A DNA stretch of 64,000 nucleotides from assembly GCA_951640165.1 (NCBI GenBank), contig OX621250.1, forward strand, positions 1,550,001 to 1,614,000, given 5' to 3'. The DNA is from Pseudoips prasinana. Lineage: Eukaryota > Arthropoda > Insecta > Lepidoptera > Nolidae. The translations under genes and the position numbers were made by a program. Positions 10,010 to 20,495 of the stretch are shown here, piece after piece. Within the stretch, counting starts at the first letter, position 1. Each line of letters opens with the position of its first letter. A model generated the notes under the pieces. It saw nothing but the letters and a program-made list of their open reading frames with translations. It did not search any database and had not been told where the DNA came from.

Positions 10010-10178
10010 TTGTAATTAATCTTAAGTATATTTTATTTTAAAAAAGGATTCCTACTGAGTTTTCTGGCAGTGTTTCTCAGTAGCTGCCACGTCATGCACT
10101 GCACGGTAGGGTAAAAAAAATATGACGATTCCACATAAATGTAAAATTTTTACGGAATAAACTTACTTTGACTTTGAC
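10010..10178 (+). other. LINE-A 3' UTR and (TTTGAC)n tail
   Basis: Follows the ORF2 stop. Contains TTTTCTGGCAGTGTTTC, which is conserved in the fragments at 1.6 and 25.4 kb, then AATAAA and a tail of TTTGAC repeats ending at the target duplication. The conserved stem-forming part is presumably what the element's RT recognises. Confidence 0.75.
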
Positions 10179-10631
10179 TATAATAAAATCGTAGGAAAGT
10201 CAAAACTGTACATTGAATATTTTTTTAAAGTAGGTATACTTAGGGCGTGATCTACAAACGACATCGAAGCCAAAAATATAGTTTTTAGAATTTTTGTCTG
10301 TTTGTCTGTATGTATGTCCGGGCTAAACTCAAAAAGTACTGCATGGATTTACTTCAATTTTTGCATGAATATTACTAAGAGGTCGGGTCAACATATAGGC
10401 TACATATTATCACGCTATCACCTACGGGGGAGGAGCTGGGATAATTTATAAAGTTTAACGCGGGTAAAACCGCGGGGCACAGCTAGTTAAATAATAATCA
10501 TGTTTTTGTGTATTTGAGAAAAATCATAAATTAACACGGGGAGGCCTTTGTCCAACTGTGGGCGTATAATGTTACAAGAACTTGTTAATATTGTTTTATT
10601 AGAGACACCTCTCGTATTAAGAAATTTTATC

Positions 10632-10800
10632 CGTGTGTCGCGGGGTACTTCAAAAACATATAATTAACGTAATTAACGGGCAGAAAGTACACCCAGACTC
10701 AGAACTACTATTAATTGGTCACACAAATAGTTGTCCTGTACTAGAATCGAACCGGGACACATTTAACCGCTGCGCCACACGTACAATCTACAATATAATA
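10632..10800 (-). mobile_element. SINE family S1
   Basis: On the minus strand a tRNA-like head (GCGCAGCGGTTAAATGTG with B box GGTTCGATTC) leads into the S1 body: CAAATAGTTGT... TCTGAGTCTGGGTGTA, then TACCCCGCGACACACGG. A reading frame over it is an artefact. Confidence 0.75.
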
Positions 10801-13380
10801 CTAACCAGCTACAAAATATTCCAAGACTCAATCTCCATAACACTAAGTAGAGTTGGTAGAGTTCTCAATTCACATTTGGTATTTCATGCAAGTTAGCTGT
10901 ACATTTCACTGTAATATAAAGCTACTACAGACTAGAGTTGGTTTAGAATTTACAGTTGATGCGTGGTTCCTGCTCCGTTTATTCCGACTAGGATGCTATG
11001 CTATTGTAATATCTATACATTTCTCTGTGTAAGTACCTGTAGGTGCAGGTACATTGTAATATGCATTAGTACATTAATAGTACGTATTATGTTTGAACTA
11101 CTGAAAGAAAACATATTTCAAATGCTCAGAGTGCAAAATGTTTTCTGTAATGATAGTTAGTGTGTTTGAAACATTGATGACCGGCGCATAGTTTTTAGAA
11201 CATAGGGTTAAGTAAGATAATTTTTTTTTATTTAAATTTTAGTACAATGGAATTTCCATAGGCCCACTTAATACCGAAGGCATTTTCTACCAGTGAACCT
11301 TAGGGTAGTGCAGAGAGATAGTGGCAAGTGCACTTAGTTTTTAATTAAAAGTCGTAATTGTTATTACTTATAAATAAACTAAGTTAGTATTGCAATGATT
11401 TACTTAATTTAATTATAAATAATAATTACGAGTACTGGTCTTTAATAAATAAAATTACAAAATTATTGATGAGACATTTCTGAATTATTATTTTTTCTTA
11501 ATTCGAAGCGACTCTTATCCATCCAAATTCCTACAGGAAGCACATTCTAAAGATGGATAGATTGGACTAAGAAGGAGGAGAAAATAAAGTCAGAACTATG
11601 AAGTGGATATCGTAAAAGACGATTTTTACTAAAGCGGAGATTTTTTATATGATTGGTACAAAGATATTGAAAGTTAGGCGATGAATAAGAATGAATAGTA
11701 GGAGAGTAAGGAGAAGTGTAGTCTGTGCCATCAATTTATTACGCTGGAGCTTGGACGTGCGCTTCAAAAGAAATGTTGTCGTAAAACATATACGATTTTT
11801 AAGTATAGCGGCGCAGATAACGCGTGTTATACACATCGTCTTCCCATATGAAGCCCACTATGTGCATAAACTCTTAGTATAAATAAGTGAAATATACCTC
11901 ACTCCTCGGCCAAGTTTCCATAACGAGATTAATTCCATTAGGTACTAGTTTTCTTAATTCTTAGGTTATACGTATCCGTAACTCCAATTCTAGGCACGTT
12001 TGCCTATATCAAGAAACTTTTTTAAGTTGATAAGGAAAGAAGTTGATACTAATTGGATTAATATACTCGTATAGTCAAGGCCTAACTTAAACTAAGGCCT
12101 AATTCAATTAAAAAAGGAGCGACTTATTTGCCTCTCGCAGGAAGTCGAGAGATGCAGATATCTCTATCGTCTTTATTATTTTTTAATTTTTTAATCAAAG
12201 TATAACATTTGGACATATTGGGGACTTATTTTGGCATCAGTCGCCATCATTCTAGATCATTTTCTTTATTTTTCTCTTTCTTAGTATAATTTGTAATGTA
12301 TGTTTACTTCAAGGTCTTAACCTAACACTGTCTTCAAGAACTTACAATGCTTTTTATTAAATCTTATATATGGAACTTCGAGTTTTGTGAAACAAAAGAA
12401 AAAATATATAAAATATTGTGTTTTTTTCAAGACATCGCCAGCTACTTGGTACTGACAACCGACTTCAAAATAAGGAAATTATCATTTCGTGTATGTGATT
12501 TATCCATTTGTTGGGGAAAAAATCAATATTTGTTATAATAATATAAATCATTTTTGCTTGAACGAGAATAATCCAATATGTCTATAAGATTAGCCATGTA
12601 GTATGAATATAGTTTTTTTAAATAATTTAACAACAGTTTTAGTCAACAAGTTTGGGATTATGAATGATCATGTATATTGTGCGGCACTATTATCAGTTAA
12701 TATTTTTCACACTTAACACACACGCACTTAAGAACTCTTCAACTTTTTCAAGCAATTTACAATAAATTAGTATTGAATATCCCACTTCGATCATCTACTT
12801 TTGCCATAGACTGTACCGCAAGGGAAAAGCAAATTGCTTGAAAAATCTACAATTTCTATTTGTAATATTTAGTAGTATAGATATATGAATAAACATACTT
12901 ACTATTCGCTTTTTCTAACAACTTAAGCAGGTTCTAGTGACCTCGTGATATTTACCAAAGAAACAAAGATAAGAAACGTTTGAACAACTGTTCGCAACAA
13001 TAACAGAAGAAACAATAAGAATCCATAGCTTGTGACTAAAATAGAATATTCATAGTCTTTACTTTTAAAACGTGTCTGAAGGGAAATCATTAGCATTTCC
13101 CTACCGTGGTACTTGTAGTGAGGGTCTGTGCTCGATGTGCGAGCTTAAACTAGTTTTATTTAAAGTTTAGTCAAGTACGTTCCTACCGTGTGGAGAAAAT
13201 AGAATACTTTTTAATCACAAACTTTGATAAAACTATATTATTATTAAAACTGACGTGAGGTGCTAACATACACACACACAACCTAATTTTTTTTTATGAC
13301 TTCCAGGAGAAGTTGAAACGTTGACCAAATCCAACATAAAATTAATTACGTGAGTTACCCGTTACTATCTTTCATTATAT
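10801..13380. other. No recognised gene or repeat
   Basis: About 2.6 kb of AT-rich DNA. Reading frames of up to about 65 codons show no recognisable domain and no codon signal. Short inverted or low-complexity patches only, plus a brief (CA)n run at 13270. Confidence 0.4.
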
Positions 13381-13395
13381 TTGATAAAACTATTG

Positions 13396-13842
13396 TTTCG
13401 ACCAGTGTGTGTTGCCAGTGATGACTTACGGAACAGAGACGTGGTCGCTCACTATGGGCCTATCAGGCGGCTCAAGGTCACCCAAAGAGCGATGGAAAGG
13501 GCTATGCTTGGAGTTTCCCTGCGAGATCGAATGAGAAATGCTGAGATCCGCAGGCGAACCAAAGTAGCCAACATAGCCCAAAGAATTGCCAAACTGAAGT
13601 GGCAGTGGGCAGGGCACATAACTCGTAGAACTGACGGCCGATGGGACAGAAAGGTTCTCGAGTGGCGACCACGAACCGGAAGACGCAGCGTGGGCAGGCC
13701 TCCTACACGGTGGACCGACGACCTTGTGCGGGTCGCGGGAACCCGGTGGATGCGGGCAGCGCAGGACCGGCTATTGTGGAGATCCTTGGGGGAGCCCTTC
13801 GTCCAGCAGTGGACGTCTTTTGGCTGATATGATGATGATGAG
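13396..13842 (+). pseudogene. RTE-A reverse transcriptase C-terminal fragment with intact 3' end
   Basis: Starts in the FDQCVLPVMTYGTETWSL segment that is also seen in the RTE-A copy near 56.6 kb. It is frameshifted (one base missing near 13464), then runs in frame: RRLKVTQRAMERAMLGVSL, KLKWQWAGH, GRPPTRWTDDLVRVAG and FVQQWTSFG, stop. Immediately after the stop comes the (TGATGA)n tail. The endonuclease and RT core are missing (5' truncation), so it is dead. It gives the best picture here of the RTE-A 3' end. Confidence 0.85.
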
Positions 13843-13859
13843 GACGATTGTTTCAGACA

Positions 13860-14887
13860 TCTATTAAGTGAGTTTTATTTTAAGTGCGGGTAGAAAACAA
13901 ATCCACGAACCATGGAGTATTCGGCCCCATTTGCATTAACCCCTTTGCCACTGCGCCTAGATCTTCTGACACAAATGTATACAATCCATTCGATATTTCA
14001 TTATTTTAATGCATTTAAGATGATTTAATGCAATGTTACTGAAAACTATACGGCTGGAAGGATCTGACTTAGTAATTGGACCATTACTGTCTATGTTCTT
14101 GTCTAGACTCATTGTCTATGTTTTATTTATATATAAATAAAATTAAATTAAGATGTTTGGCCTTTACTATATTTAGATTATTGAGTTAAAACTGACATAA
14201 AATCATACGTCAATTTTTTTTGTACGACCATCGTTGGCTAAATATGGCGAATTTCATTTTTATTTATTGTCATCTATTGTAACCGTATACTTATGCTTAC
14301 AAAAATATATATAATGATTATTGATTGATTATATTATTATGATGATAATATATTGTGAATAAAGATCAAGATAAATAAAATAAAAACCTTTTCGTTCTTG
14401 TGGGCTAGATGGGAACAGATAAAATATGCCTTTTCCCATTCCCACTCCGCTAGCCTACAATTACGGACTTTTTGAGGAAGGAGAGTGATATATCTTTTTT
14501 CGATCACAGTTCAAATCAAAGCTATAACTTACCAAATCTCTTTCAAAACAGATCAAAATTCTATCGACTCTCCACAACCCTACCCAGTAATTGCGAGGCC
14601 ACAATTCGGAGGGTAGCTACACATAAATTACAACCTTTTATTCATTCCCGATTGCTAGTGTTATTGCTATCATTAAACACCCCAGCTGTATTACTATATA
14701 TTGAAATATTACCTTTATTAATGAAACGCCGTGTTTCCAAAGGGGGAAAGATATAGAATATGAACGTGGAGAAATTGACAAAGGTAGAATAAATGTCGCT
14801 GACAATCTTCACAACCGAATGGTTAGCTGGTGGGATAGCGTGACTGCACGGCGAGGCTTACTTGCTTATAAATAAATAATAAATAAA
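13860..14887. other. No recognised gene
   Basis: AT-rich DNA. A 94-codon frame (14472-14756) has no recognised domain. The stretch ends in an A/T-rich AATAAATAAAT run that leads into the tandem repeat. Confidence 0.4.
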
Positions 14888-15165
14888 TAAAAACCTTTGT
14901 AAATAGTCAGAACATGTTTGTAGTAAGTTATTATTTCTAGTTACTTATTATAGACATTTAGGTACACGGATTGTTAAACCCTTGTAAATAGTCAGAAGAA
15001 CATGTTTGTAGTAAGTTATTATATCTAGTTAGATACTTATTATAGACATTTAGGTACACGGAGTGTTAAACCATTGTAAATAGTCAGAACATGTTTGTAG
15101 TAAGTTATTATATCTAGTTACTTATTATAGACATTTAGGTACACGGATTGTTAAAATATTTAGTT
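14888..15165 (-). repeat. Tandem repeat, three units of the R3 element
   Basis: Three near-identical units of about 85-93 bp, each running CTTTGTAAATAGTCAGAA... CATGTTTGTAGTAAGTTAT... TAGACATTTAGGTACACGG... TGTTAAA. Single copies of the unit occur in the dispersed R3 repeat at 52285, 54660 and 59222, so this is a local triplication inside one R3 copy. R3 lies on the minus strand, judged by its AAGTCTACGTGAATAAAAAC 3' end elsewhere. Confidence 0.85.
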
Positions 15166-15205
15166 TTTAATAGTAGTGATATTTAGCTAGCTTGTATTGC
15201 TTGCT

Positions 15206-15448
15206 TATCGTATGGGTAGTGGTAACCCTAGTGTCAGAGTTGCTCAAGCCGCCCAGTAGGCCTCTGACATGGCTTAACGACTGTTGTCTAATGACTACAA
15301 CCGGGACCGACATCTTAACGTGCCCTCCGAAGCACGGAGACGCTCAGAAATTAAACCACTTTGGCGGTCACCCATCTATGGACTGACCGCGACCCTAGTT
15401 GCTTAACCTCGCCGATCGCTTACGGACCGGTGAGAGCATCTAGCTATG
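15206..15448 (-). mobile_element. 5S-rRNA-derived SINE, good copy
   Basis: On the minus strand: ATGCTCTCACCGGTCCGTAA, GATCGGCGAGGTTAAGCAAC, CGCGGTCAGTCC, then GATGGGTGACCGCC, which matches the A-box to C-box region of 5S rRNA genes. Then comes a SINE body (CAAAGTGGTTTAATTTCTGA, GGGCACGTTAAGATGTCGG) ending at CCCATACGATAAG. Both internal promoter blocks are well kept. Confidence 0.85.
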
Positions 15449-15915
15449 AGCGCCTAAAGGAAAAAAAATATTGCATTGTCGCTTTGAACAAATTTTTAGG
15501 AAATGCCAAAAAAACATATTATTAACAAATTTTAACGCGCTATTTGCAATGCAAAGCGTTAAAACTTATATTTATTTGGAATATCATGCTCGAAAATTCT
15601 GATTTTATAGCGAAATTATCCACTGTCTGTCAGAAACCTCAATAATAACATTAAAAGAAAAATAATACAGAATACGTCTCAATTATACAATGTCACAAAT
15701 ACAGGAAAACATTAAATGAAATTTCCATAAAATTTAATTCCAGAATATACCTCTTTCAACGTGTTGGCAGGAAGCCTGAAATCGGGATAATAATTAGGTA
15801 TAATTACGATCATCATTCTGGAAAGCACTAAAGAAAATTTAAGTTAGTTTCGATAAAATTTATGCAGATAAAAGTTCAAGCAGGCAATTTTTAAGCGGTT
15901 GTAGAAGTTATAATA
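15449..15915. other. No recognised gene
   Basis: AT-rich. Contains GCAATGCAAAGCG near 15547, a motif also found beside the S6 repeats, so a decayed S6 flank may be present. Confidence 0.35.
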
Positions 15916-15919
15916 ATAA

Positions 15920-16130
15920 TATCCGGAGACATTATTTACACACGGCCATCTGATCCTAAACTAAGCAGAGCTTGTACTATTATTTATCAGATAACTGATA
16001 TACTACTTTTAAAACCTTTCTTTCGTAAATATATACTCGTATTTACACCCAGCCTCAGGACAAACAGACATGTTCATGCACACAAATATCTGTCCTGAGT
16101 GGGAATCGAATTCACAACCTGTGGCGTGAA
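15920..16130 (-). mobile_element. SINE family S2
   Basis: Minus-strand S2: GGCCATCTGATCCTAAACTA, GCAGAGCTTGTACTA, ACACCCAGCCTCAGGACAAA and the tRNA-like B-box region GGGAATCGAATTC. Same layout as 29188-29400. Confidence 0.75.
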
Positions 16131-16169
16131 ATATACGAAAAATATTGATGATACAATAATCAAGAAAAT

Positions 16170-16362
16170 AAACAATTATCACCAGCCCATCTCACCCCGT
16201 GGAGGGGCGTAGATGCAGTACTGAGAGAATACCTAACAGACAATTTGGTCACAGAGCTTCACTAAGTGGTGATTATGGCATATCCCCCGAAATTATGAAT
16301 TCCATGGAGAAGATCCTTGGGGAGGCCTTTGTCTGTCACTAGACGTCTTCATAGTTCTCATA
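16170..16362 (+). mobile_element. SINE family S4
   Basis: Plus-strand S4: CCCATCTCACCCCGTGGAGG, GCGTAGATGCAG, GTGATTATGGCATATCCCCC and the RTE-like end GATCCTTGGGGAGGCCTTTG followed by CTAGACGTCTTCATAG. The (TGATGA)n tail is lost. Confidence 0.65.
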
Positions 16363-16874
16363 ACTTTTCACAAAAACGTCACAGACAATTGTTAATTATA
16401 GTGATTATCGTTGCATTATATAGAGACAAACGTTAAATTACAAATATTTATATCACTAAAAAAATAGAATTATATAATCAAATGCCATAATTGAGATAAA
16501 GGACATTTATTCCTAATTTTAATAATTAAATTTGCAATGCCTGCAAAAGGCCACTAAGAGCGAAATTTGTACCTAATATTATTATTAGTTAAGGTCTGTA
16601 CAACACTTAGTCGCAAATAAACTTTTGACTTTGACTTTAAATAATGACACTTAACTGTAACTACTGGTTTGTATTTCACATCAAAAGGGTAAATAATTAT
16701 TTTTATACGTGACTCATTAGAACCAAGACATCGTCACTATAAGAAGTTTATGGTTAATATCTGCTTTATTGACTTTAGCGTGACGTCATAATAGCTTACA
16801 CGTTGATATAATAAATATATTTATAAGCTCAAGAAATTTACGAGGTAAAGCTCTTTTAATTACACTTCCTTAAC
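16363..16874. other. AT-rich stretch with a LINE-type 3' tail
   Basis: No gene. At about 16600-16640 AATAAACTTTTGACTTTGACTT resembles the AATAAA plus (TTTGAC)n end of LINE-A, so a very short 5'-truncated insertion ends here. Confidence 0.4.
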
Positions 16875-17110
16875 AGGCCGGTTGGCGTGGTTTGTAGGTG
16901 CTTACCTTTCTTGCCGCAGATCGTGGGTGCGATTCCCACCCAGGACAGATATTTGTGTATTTGCCCTGTTTCTTGGTATAATAGTCTATATAAGTATGTA
17001 TTTACAAAAGAAAAGTAGTATATCAGTTACCTGGTTTCCATTGTACAAGCTGTGCTTAGTTTGGAATCAGGTGGTCCTGTATATATAATGTCCCAGGATA
17101 CCTCAATTAT
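16875..17110 (+). mobile_element. SINE family S2 with tRNA-like head
   Basis: tRNA-like head GGCCGGTTGGCGTGGTTTGT with B-box-like GGGTGCGATTCCCACCC, then ACAGATATTTGTGT, TGTATTTACAAAAG and the 3' part ACAAGCTGTGCTTAGTTTGG, ATCAGGTGGTCCTG, AATGTCCCAGGATA. A 68-codon frame here is an artefact. Confidence 0.75.
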
Positions 17111-17298
17111 AGTGGGGAGGAAAGATAAAACATACGAAAAGATGAAAAGTAAGTTTAGGACATCAAAATTTAGGTATAATCTTTTAATATACTAAAAATT
17201 ACTTAAACATTAAATTCTTTGTTCATATCTCAATTTTTACTGAATCACTGTACTTACAAACAGCGTTTAAAAATACAGCATGTAGTTAAAACTTAAAT

Positions 17299-17362
17299 GT
17301 TAAGTTTATCGAGTCTATTTTGTCGAAGCTATCTTGGACAGAATAGAATCGATAAACTTAAC
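17299..17362. repeat. 26-bp imperfect hairpin, pre-miRNA-sized
   Basis: Arms at 17299-17324 and 17337-17362 pair at 24 of 26 positions around a 12-nt loop (GAAGCTATCTTG). Pairing extends outward by AGTTAAAA/TTTTAACT with a small bulge, giving about 87 nt in all (17284-17370). No flanking repeat family was recognised. Confidence 0.75.
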
Positions 17363-18172
17363 TTTTAACTGGGTGGGTCAGTCTGTACCCATGAGCATTT
17401 TTATGTGAGCATGTTTCTATCCTAGAAATACCATTGAGACACTCAATTCTCGAATTCAACATGAAATGTCATTGTTGCAAAAAAAAATTACAATTCATGC
17501 TTCAATTCTAGATTAACGAAATTTATTTATACTATAGTATTAGCCCTTACTATATTTCTCCTACCTCCTACCAGCGACAGAATAAGCCTAACTTATGTAA
17601 CACGTAAATCGCTCGCGGCTCGCTATTAAATGAATAATTTTCTTTACAGTATAACTAGTATTACTTTCTACATAAAAATTGAATTCAAGTAAAAAATGCT
17701 AAAAATATGAATACTACCAATATTATAAATTTGAAGGTTGTTATTAGTCCCTGAATCACGCAGACTTTTGAACGAATTTTGATAAAATTTGGCAAATAGA
17801 TAGACTACTGTAATTTAGTATTCTGTGGTCAAGGGGTGTCCAAATAACCGTGAAGGAAAAGGGTGCACGTTAATGCGGTTTTTGACGAACTTCCAAATCC
17901 AAACTAGTTTAGTTTAGAGAGATTTACACGGTTTATTTGCCTGTTTGGATTTGAAAGGTTTTGACCGGTTAGGGACTTTTGTGCCAGTCTGGAGTACAAT
18001 TGGACTGAGGACGCTTTAATTTTGACTGTTGTGAATTCTAATAAAGGGGGACGAGTTTACTAAGCTTAGCTTTTGGTCACAGAGCTTCAATATATATGTT
18101 GTCGTGTCTTTAGACAACACACGGGTGCCATAGAATAAAACCCCGAGCTCTTAAGTACAACTTTAATATAAA
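17363..18172. other. No gene; possible decayed Helitron end
   Basis: AT-rich. At about 17725-17830 the text AATATTATAAATTTGAAGG followed by GAATTTTGATAAAATTTGGC resembles the 5' part of a Helitron of the H2 type, without a clear 3' end. Confidence 0.35.
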
Positions 18173-18492
18173 CTAGTTGTGCCCCGCGCTTTTAACCGCG
18201 TTAAACTTTAGAAATTATCACAGCTCTTCCCCCGTAGGTGATAGCGTGATAATATATAGCCTATATGTTGACCGTCCTCTTAGTAATATTCATGCAAAAT
18301 TTTAAGAAAAGCCATGCAATACTTTTTGAGTTTAGCCCGGACATACATACAGACAAACAGACACACAGACAAAAATTCTAAAAACTATATTTATGGCTTC
18401 GATATCGATTGTAGATCACGCCCCAAGTATCATTTAAAAATAATATTCAATGTACAGTTTTGACTTTCCTACCATTTTATTATATGTATAGA
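18173..18492 (-). mobile_element. Non-autonomous Helitron H1, complete
   Basis: Plus-strand text starts CTAG (reverse of the 3' terminus), with the 3' hairpin partly decayed (GCGCTTTTAACCGCG), and ends TATATGTATAGA, the reverse complement of the 5' TCTATACATATA. It is flanked by A on the left and T on the right, the expected A|T target. Interior matches the copies at 10183, 30582 and 38867. It has no coding capacity. Confidence 0.85.
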
Positions 18493-18864
18493 TGATGCTA
18501 TTGCGAAAAATTAGAAACCTAGATACAATAAAGCAATGTTTTAGCGTTATGTGTGATTGCTGACACGAATTAACTAGGCGCTTATAGTTGCGCTCAACAT
18601 TATGTTCTTTACTTATTTTTACGGCATTTTATATTAGCAAAAATATCTAAACGTAAATTAATTTCGGCGCCCTATTTAACTACTAAAAGGCGCCTTGTTA
18701 TCGATGACGGTAGAACAAAGCCGGCCGTCAGGCGTCAGGTAAACGCACGCAGGAATTAGCGAAACGCGTTGTCTGCTAACGCGATTGTGGGGTAACGAAG
18801 CGTGGCGCAGCTTTATATAGCGGGAGTATGTTTACTTTGTACTACAGCTTGTCAATATAGCGCT
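18493..18864. other. No recognised gene
   Basis: Contains a CpG-richer patch (about 18665-18800) with GGCGCC and CGCGTTGTC motifs. No reading frame or known RNA is recognised. Confidence 0.3.
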
Positions 18865-19600
18865 TTGAGGAAAGATTTTATGGGTAAGTATGTATAGTTG
18901 ACGTCACGGAGATGGAAAGGCTTTGATTAAAATTATTTTTATTATATTTATTTATGGATCGTAAACGTTACAAACACTCATGCAGTTATAAGAGCACGTA
19001 TGTACATACTTATTATTATTATCGAAACGAAACAAAACGTAACATATTATGTAACGTATTATGTAGGTGTAACGTAACGTATTATGTAGGCAGCACGTGT
19101 ATCCACTGACGGAGGTTGTACATAAAAAAATTATTGAACACATATTAGTTGACAATTTTAAGCCTGTACTATTGTATACACCTATAAATATATAGATGTA
19201 TATAATTTAGAAAGATTTTGTAGGTAAGTTCAAGCCACGGCGGTGGATAGGCTTCGATTAAAATTATTTTTATTATGTAGGCAGCACGTGTATCCACTGA
19301 CGTGGGTTGTACACTAAAAAAAGTTATATGGAACGCATATTAGATGACAATTTTTAAGCGCGTACTAAATTATCTACACTTATAAATATAAAAGTGTATA
19401 CAATTTAGAAATAATTAATAGGTAAGTATATACACTTGAAGCCACGGCGGAGGATAGGCTTTGATTAATATTATTTTTATTTTGTCGGCAGCACGTGTAT
19501 CCACAACACGTAGGTTGTTTTTTAAAAAAAGTTTGATTGAACGCAGATAAGATAACAACTTTAAGCCGCTACTAAATTGTATACCCCAAGGTGTATACTA
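18865..19600. repeat. Satellite-like tandem repeat, about 200-bp units
   Basis: CAGCACGTGTATCCAC recurs at 19091, 19282 and 19489 (spacing 191 and 207). Between are AAGCCACGGCGG or its variants, GGATAGGCTTTGATTAA, TTATTTTTATTAT, GGTTGTAC and TATACAnnTATAAATATA blocks in constant order. A first, partial unit starts near 18870 and is separated by a local ACGTATTATGTAGG-type short duplication. About 3.5 units in total. No coding capacity. Confidence 0.85.
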
Positions 19601-19672
19601 TCTATCTAGTAAGCGCTTAAAAGGCTGTACAAGTGGTACTGAAAATATTATCTAATCTAGGCCAGAGCTAGC

Positions 19673-19963
19673 TCAAGTGGCTCCGGGAAGACAGCAAACT
19701 GTTTGTGGCACACATGTGGGTCAGCAATTAGGGAGGGCAACTCAGAATCCTCCCAGGGTGTGTGTCCCGAACATCTGGGACACAGCGCAAAAGTGGGGCA
19801 CCGGAGCAGCATACCCGCGTTCCCGGGGTCCCTCCCATCAGGTACCATTAGAAGTCCATGGCAGGTAGGTTTAGTCGGTGCGAGACCGACATACCCACCC
19901 GCAGACACTTTTTGCGAGTGGCATGCAGAGGGATACCACCTGCCATATCCAAAAAAAAAAATA
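19673..19963 (+). mobile_element. Retrotransposed GC-rich sequence with poly(A) and target duplication
   Basis: A 291-bp, distinctly GC-rich block ending in an A-run is flanked by a perfect 12-bp direct repeat CCAGAGCTAGCT (19661-19672 and 19664+300 = 19964-19975 region, read at 19664-19675 offset within the next line as CCAGAGCTAGCT). The structure shows LINE-mediated insertion. The source is unrecognised: a 5'-truncated LINE 3' end, a SINE or a processed RNA. Two opposing reading frames are present but neither resembles a known protein. Confidence 0.7.
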
Positions 19964-20052
19964 CCAGAGCTAGCTGTTTTGGCAGACGAGTGTTCAGTCG
20001 TAGAATCGTGACACGGTTGTTATTTAAAGCGTGAAATATATTAAATATAGGT

Positions 20053-20300
20053 AAAGGACGGTGGGCGTGGTTGGTAGACTTGCTTTTCACGCTGCAGGTC
20101 GTGTGTTCTATTCCCATTTAGGACAGATATTTGTGTGCTGTATTTTCTGAGGCTGGGTGTAAGTATCTATTTATGAATGAATTTACATAAGAAAATTAAT
20201 ATATTATGTAGTATATTATTTATCTAGTTTCCATAATACAAGCTCGGCTTAGTTTGGGATCAGATGGCCGTGTGAGAATAATGTCACACGATAATATATT
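20053..20300 (+). mobile_element. SINE family S2
   Basis: tRNA-like head GGTGGGCGTGGTTGGTAGAC with B-box-like GTGTTCTATTCCCA, body GGACAGATATTTGTGTGC, GAGGCTGGGTGTAAGTA and 3' part ACAAGCTCGGCTTAGTTTGG, GATCAGATGGCCGTGTGA, AATGTCACACGATAA. Confidence 0.75.
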
Positions 20301-20329
20301 TATTACAAATTATTAATTATGACAACCTT

Positions 20330-20495
20330 AGAGCATGTGCACACCACGTATCTTAAACGCGCCGTCGACGCGCGTTTCTAAAATGCGCGACGCCCTTTTA
20401 TCCTACAGATCAGTTTGGTGTTTGTTTGAATCGTTACAAACGCGATGCTAACGCGCGTAAACCGCGCGCTTAAAAACGTGGATAAAAAGTGCATA
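20330..20495. repeat. CpG-rich imperfect inverted repeat
   Basis: Left block (TGCACACCACGTATCTTAAA then CGCGCC...GACGCGCGTTT) pairs imperfectly with the right block (AACGCGCGTAAACCGCGCGC then TTAAAAACGTGG...AAAAAGTGCA). A MITE-like foldback of about 165 bp is the simplest reading. Unusually rich in CG for this window. Confidence 0.5.

Larger units (their letters stand above)
5001..10178 (+). mobile_element. LINE-A, full-length two-ORF non-LTR retrotransposon
   Basis: This 5.18-kb element has a 5' UTR, two intact overlapping-free ORFs (5394-7001 and 7007-10009), a short 3' UTR with AATAAA and a (TTTGAC)n tail. Its boundaries are set by the interrupted Helitron H1: TATA at 4997-5000 and again at 10179-10182. 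No stop or frameshift breaks either ORF, so it is potentially active or recently inserted. ORF2 resembles CR1/L2/Daphne-type LINEs (apurinic-like endonuclease, RT, no RNase H seen). Two 3' fragments of the family lie at 1282 and 25214. Confidence 0.88.
4989..10486 (+). mobile_element. Non-autonomous Helitron H1, split by LINE-A
   Basis: The Helitron 5' end TCTATACATATA is at 4989-5000 and the rest resumes at 10179 with TATAATAAAATCG. The uninterrupted copy at 30582 reads TCTATACATATAATAAAATC, so the two parts join exactly, with TATA duplicated. The 3' end (10445-10486) has the hairpin CGCGGGTAAAACCGCG and terminates GGCACAGCTAG followed by T. It lies between A and T, the normal Helitron target. 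Without LINE-A it is about 316 bp and encodes nothing. Confidence 0.85.
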
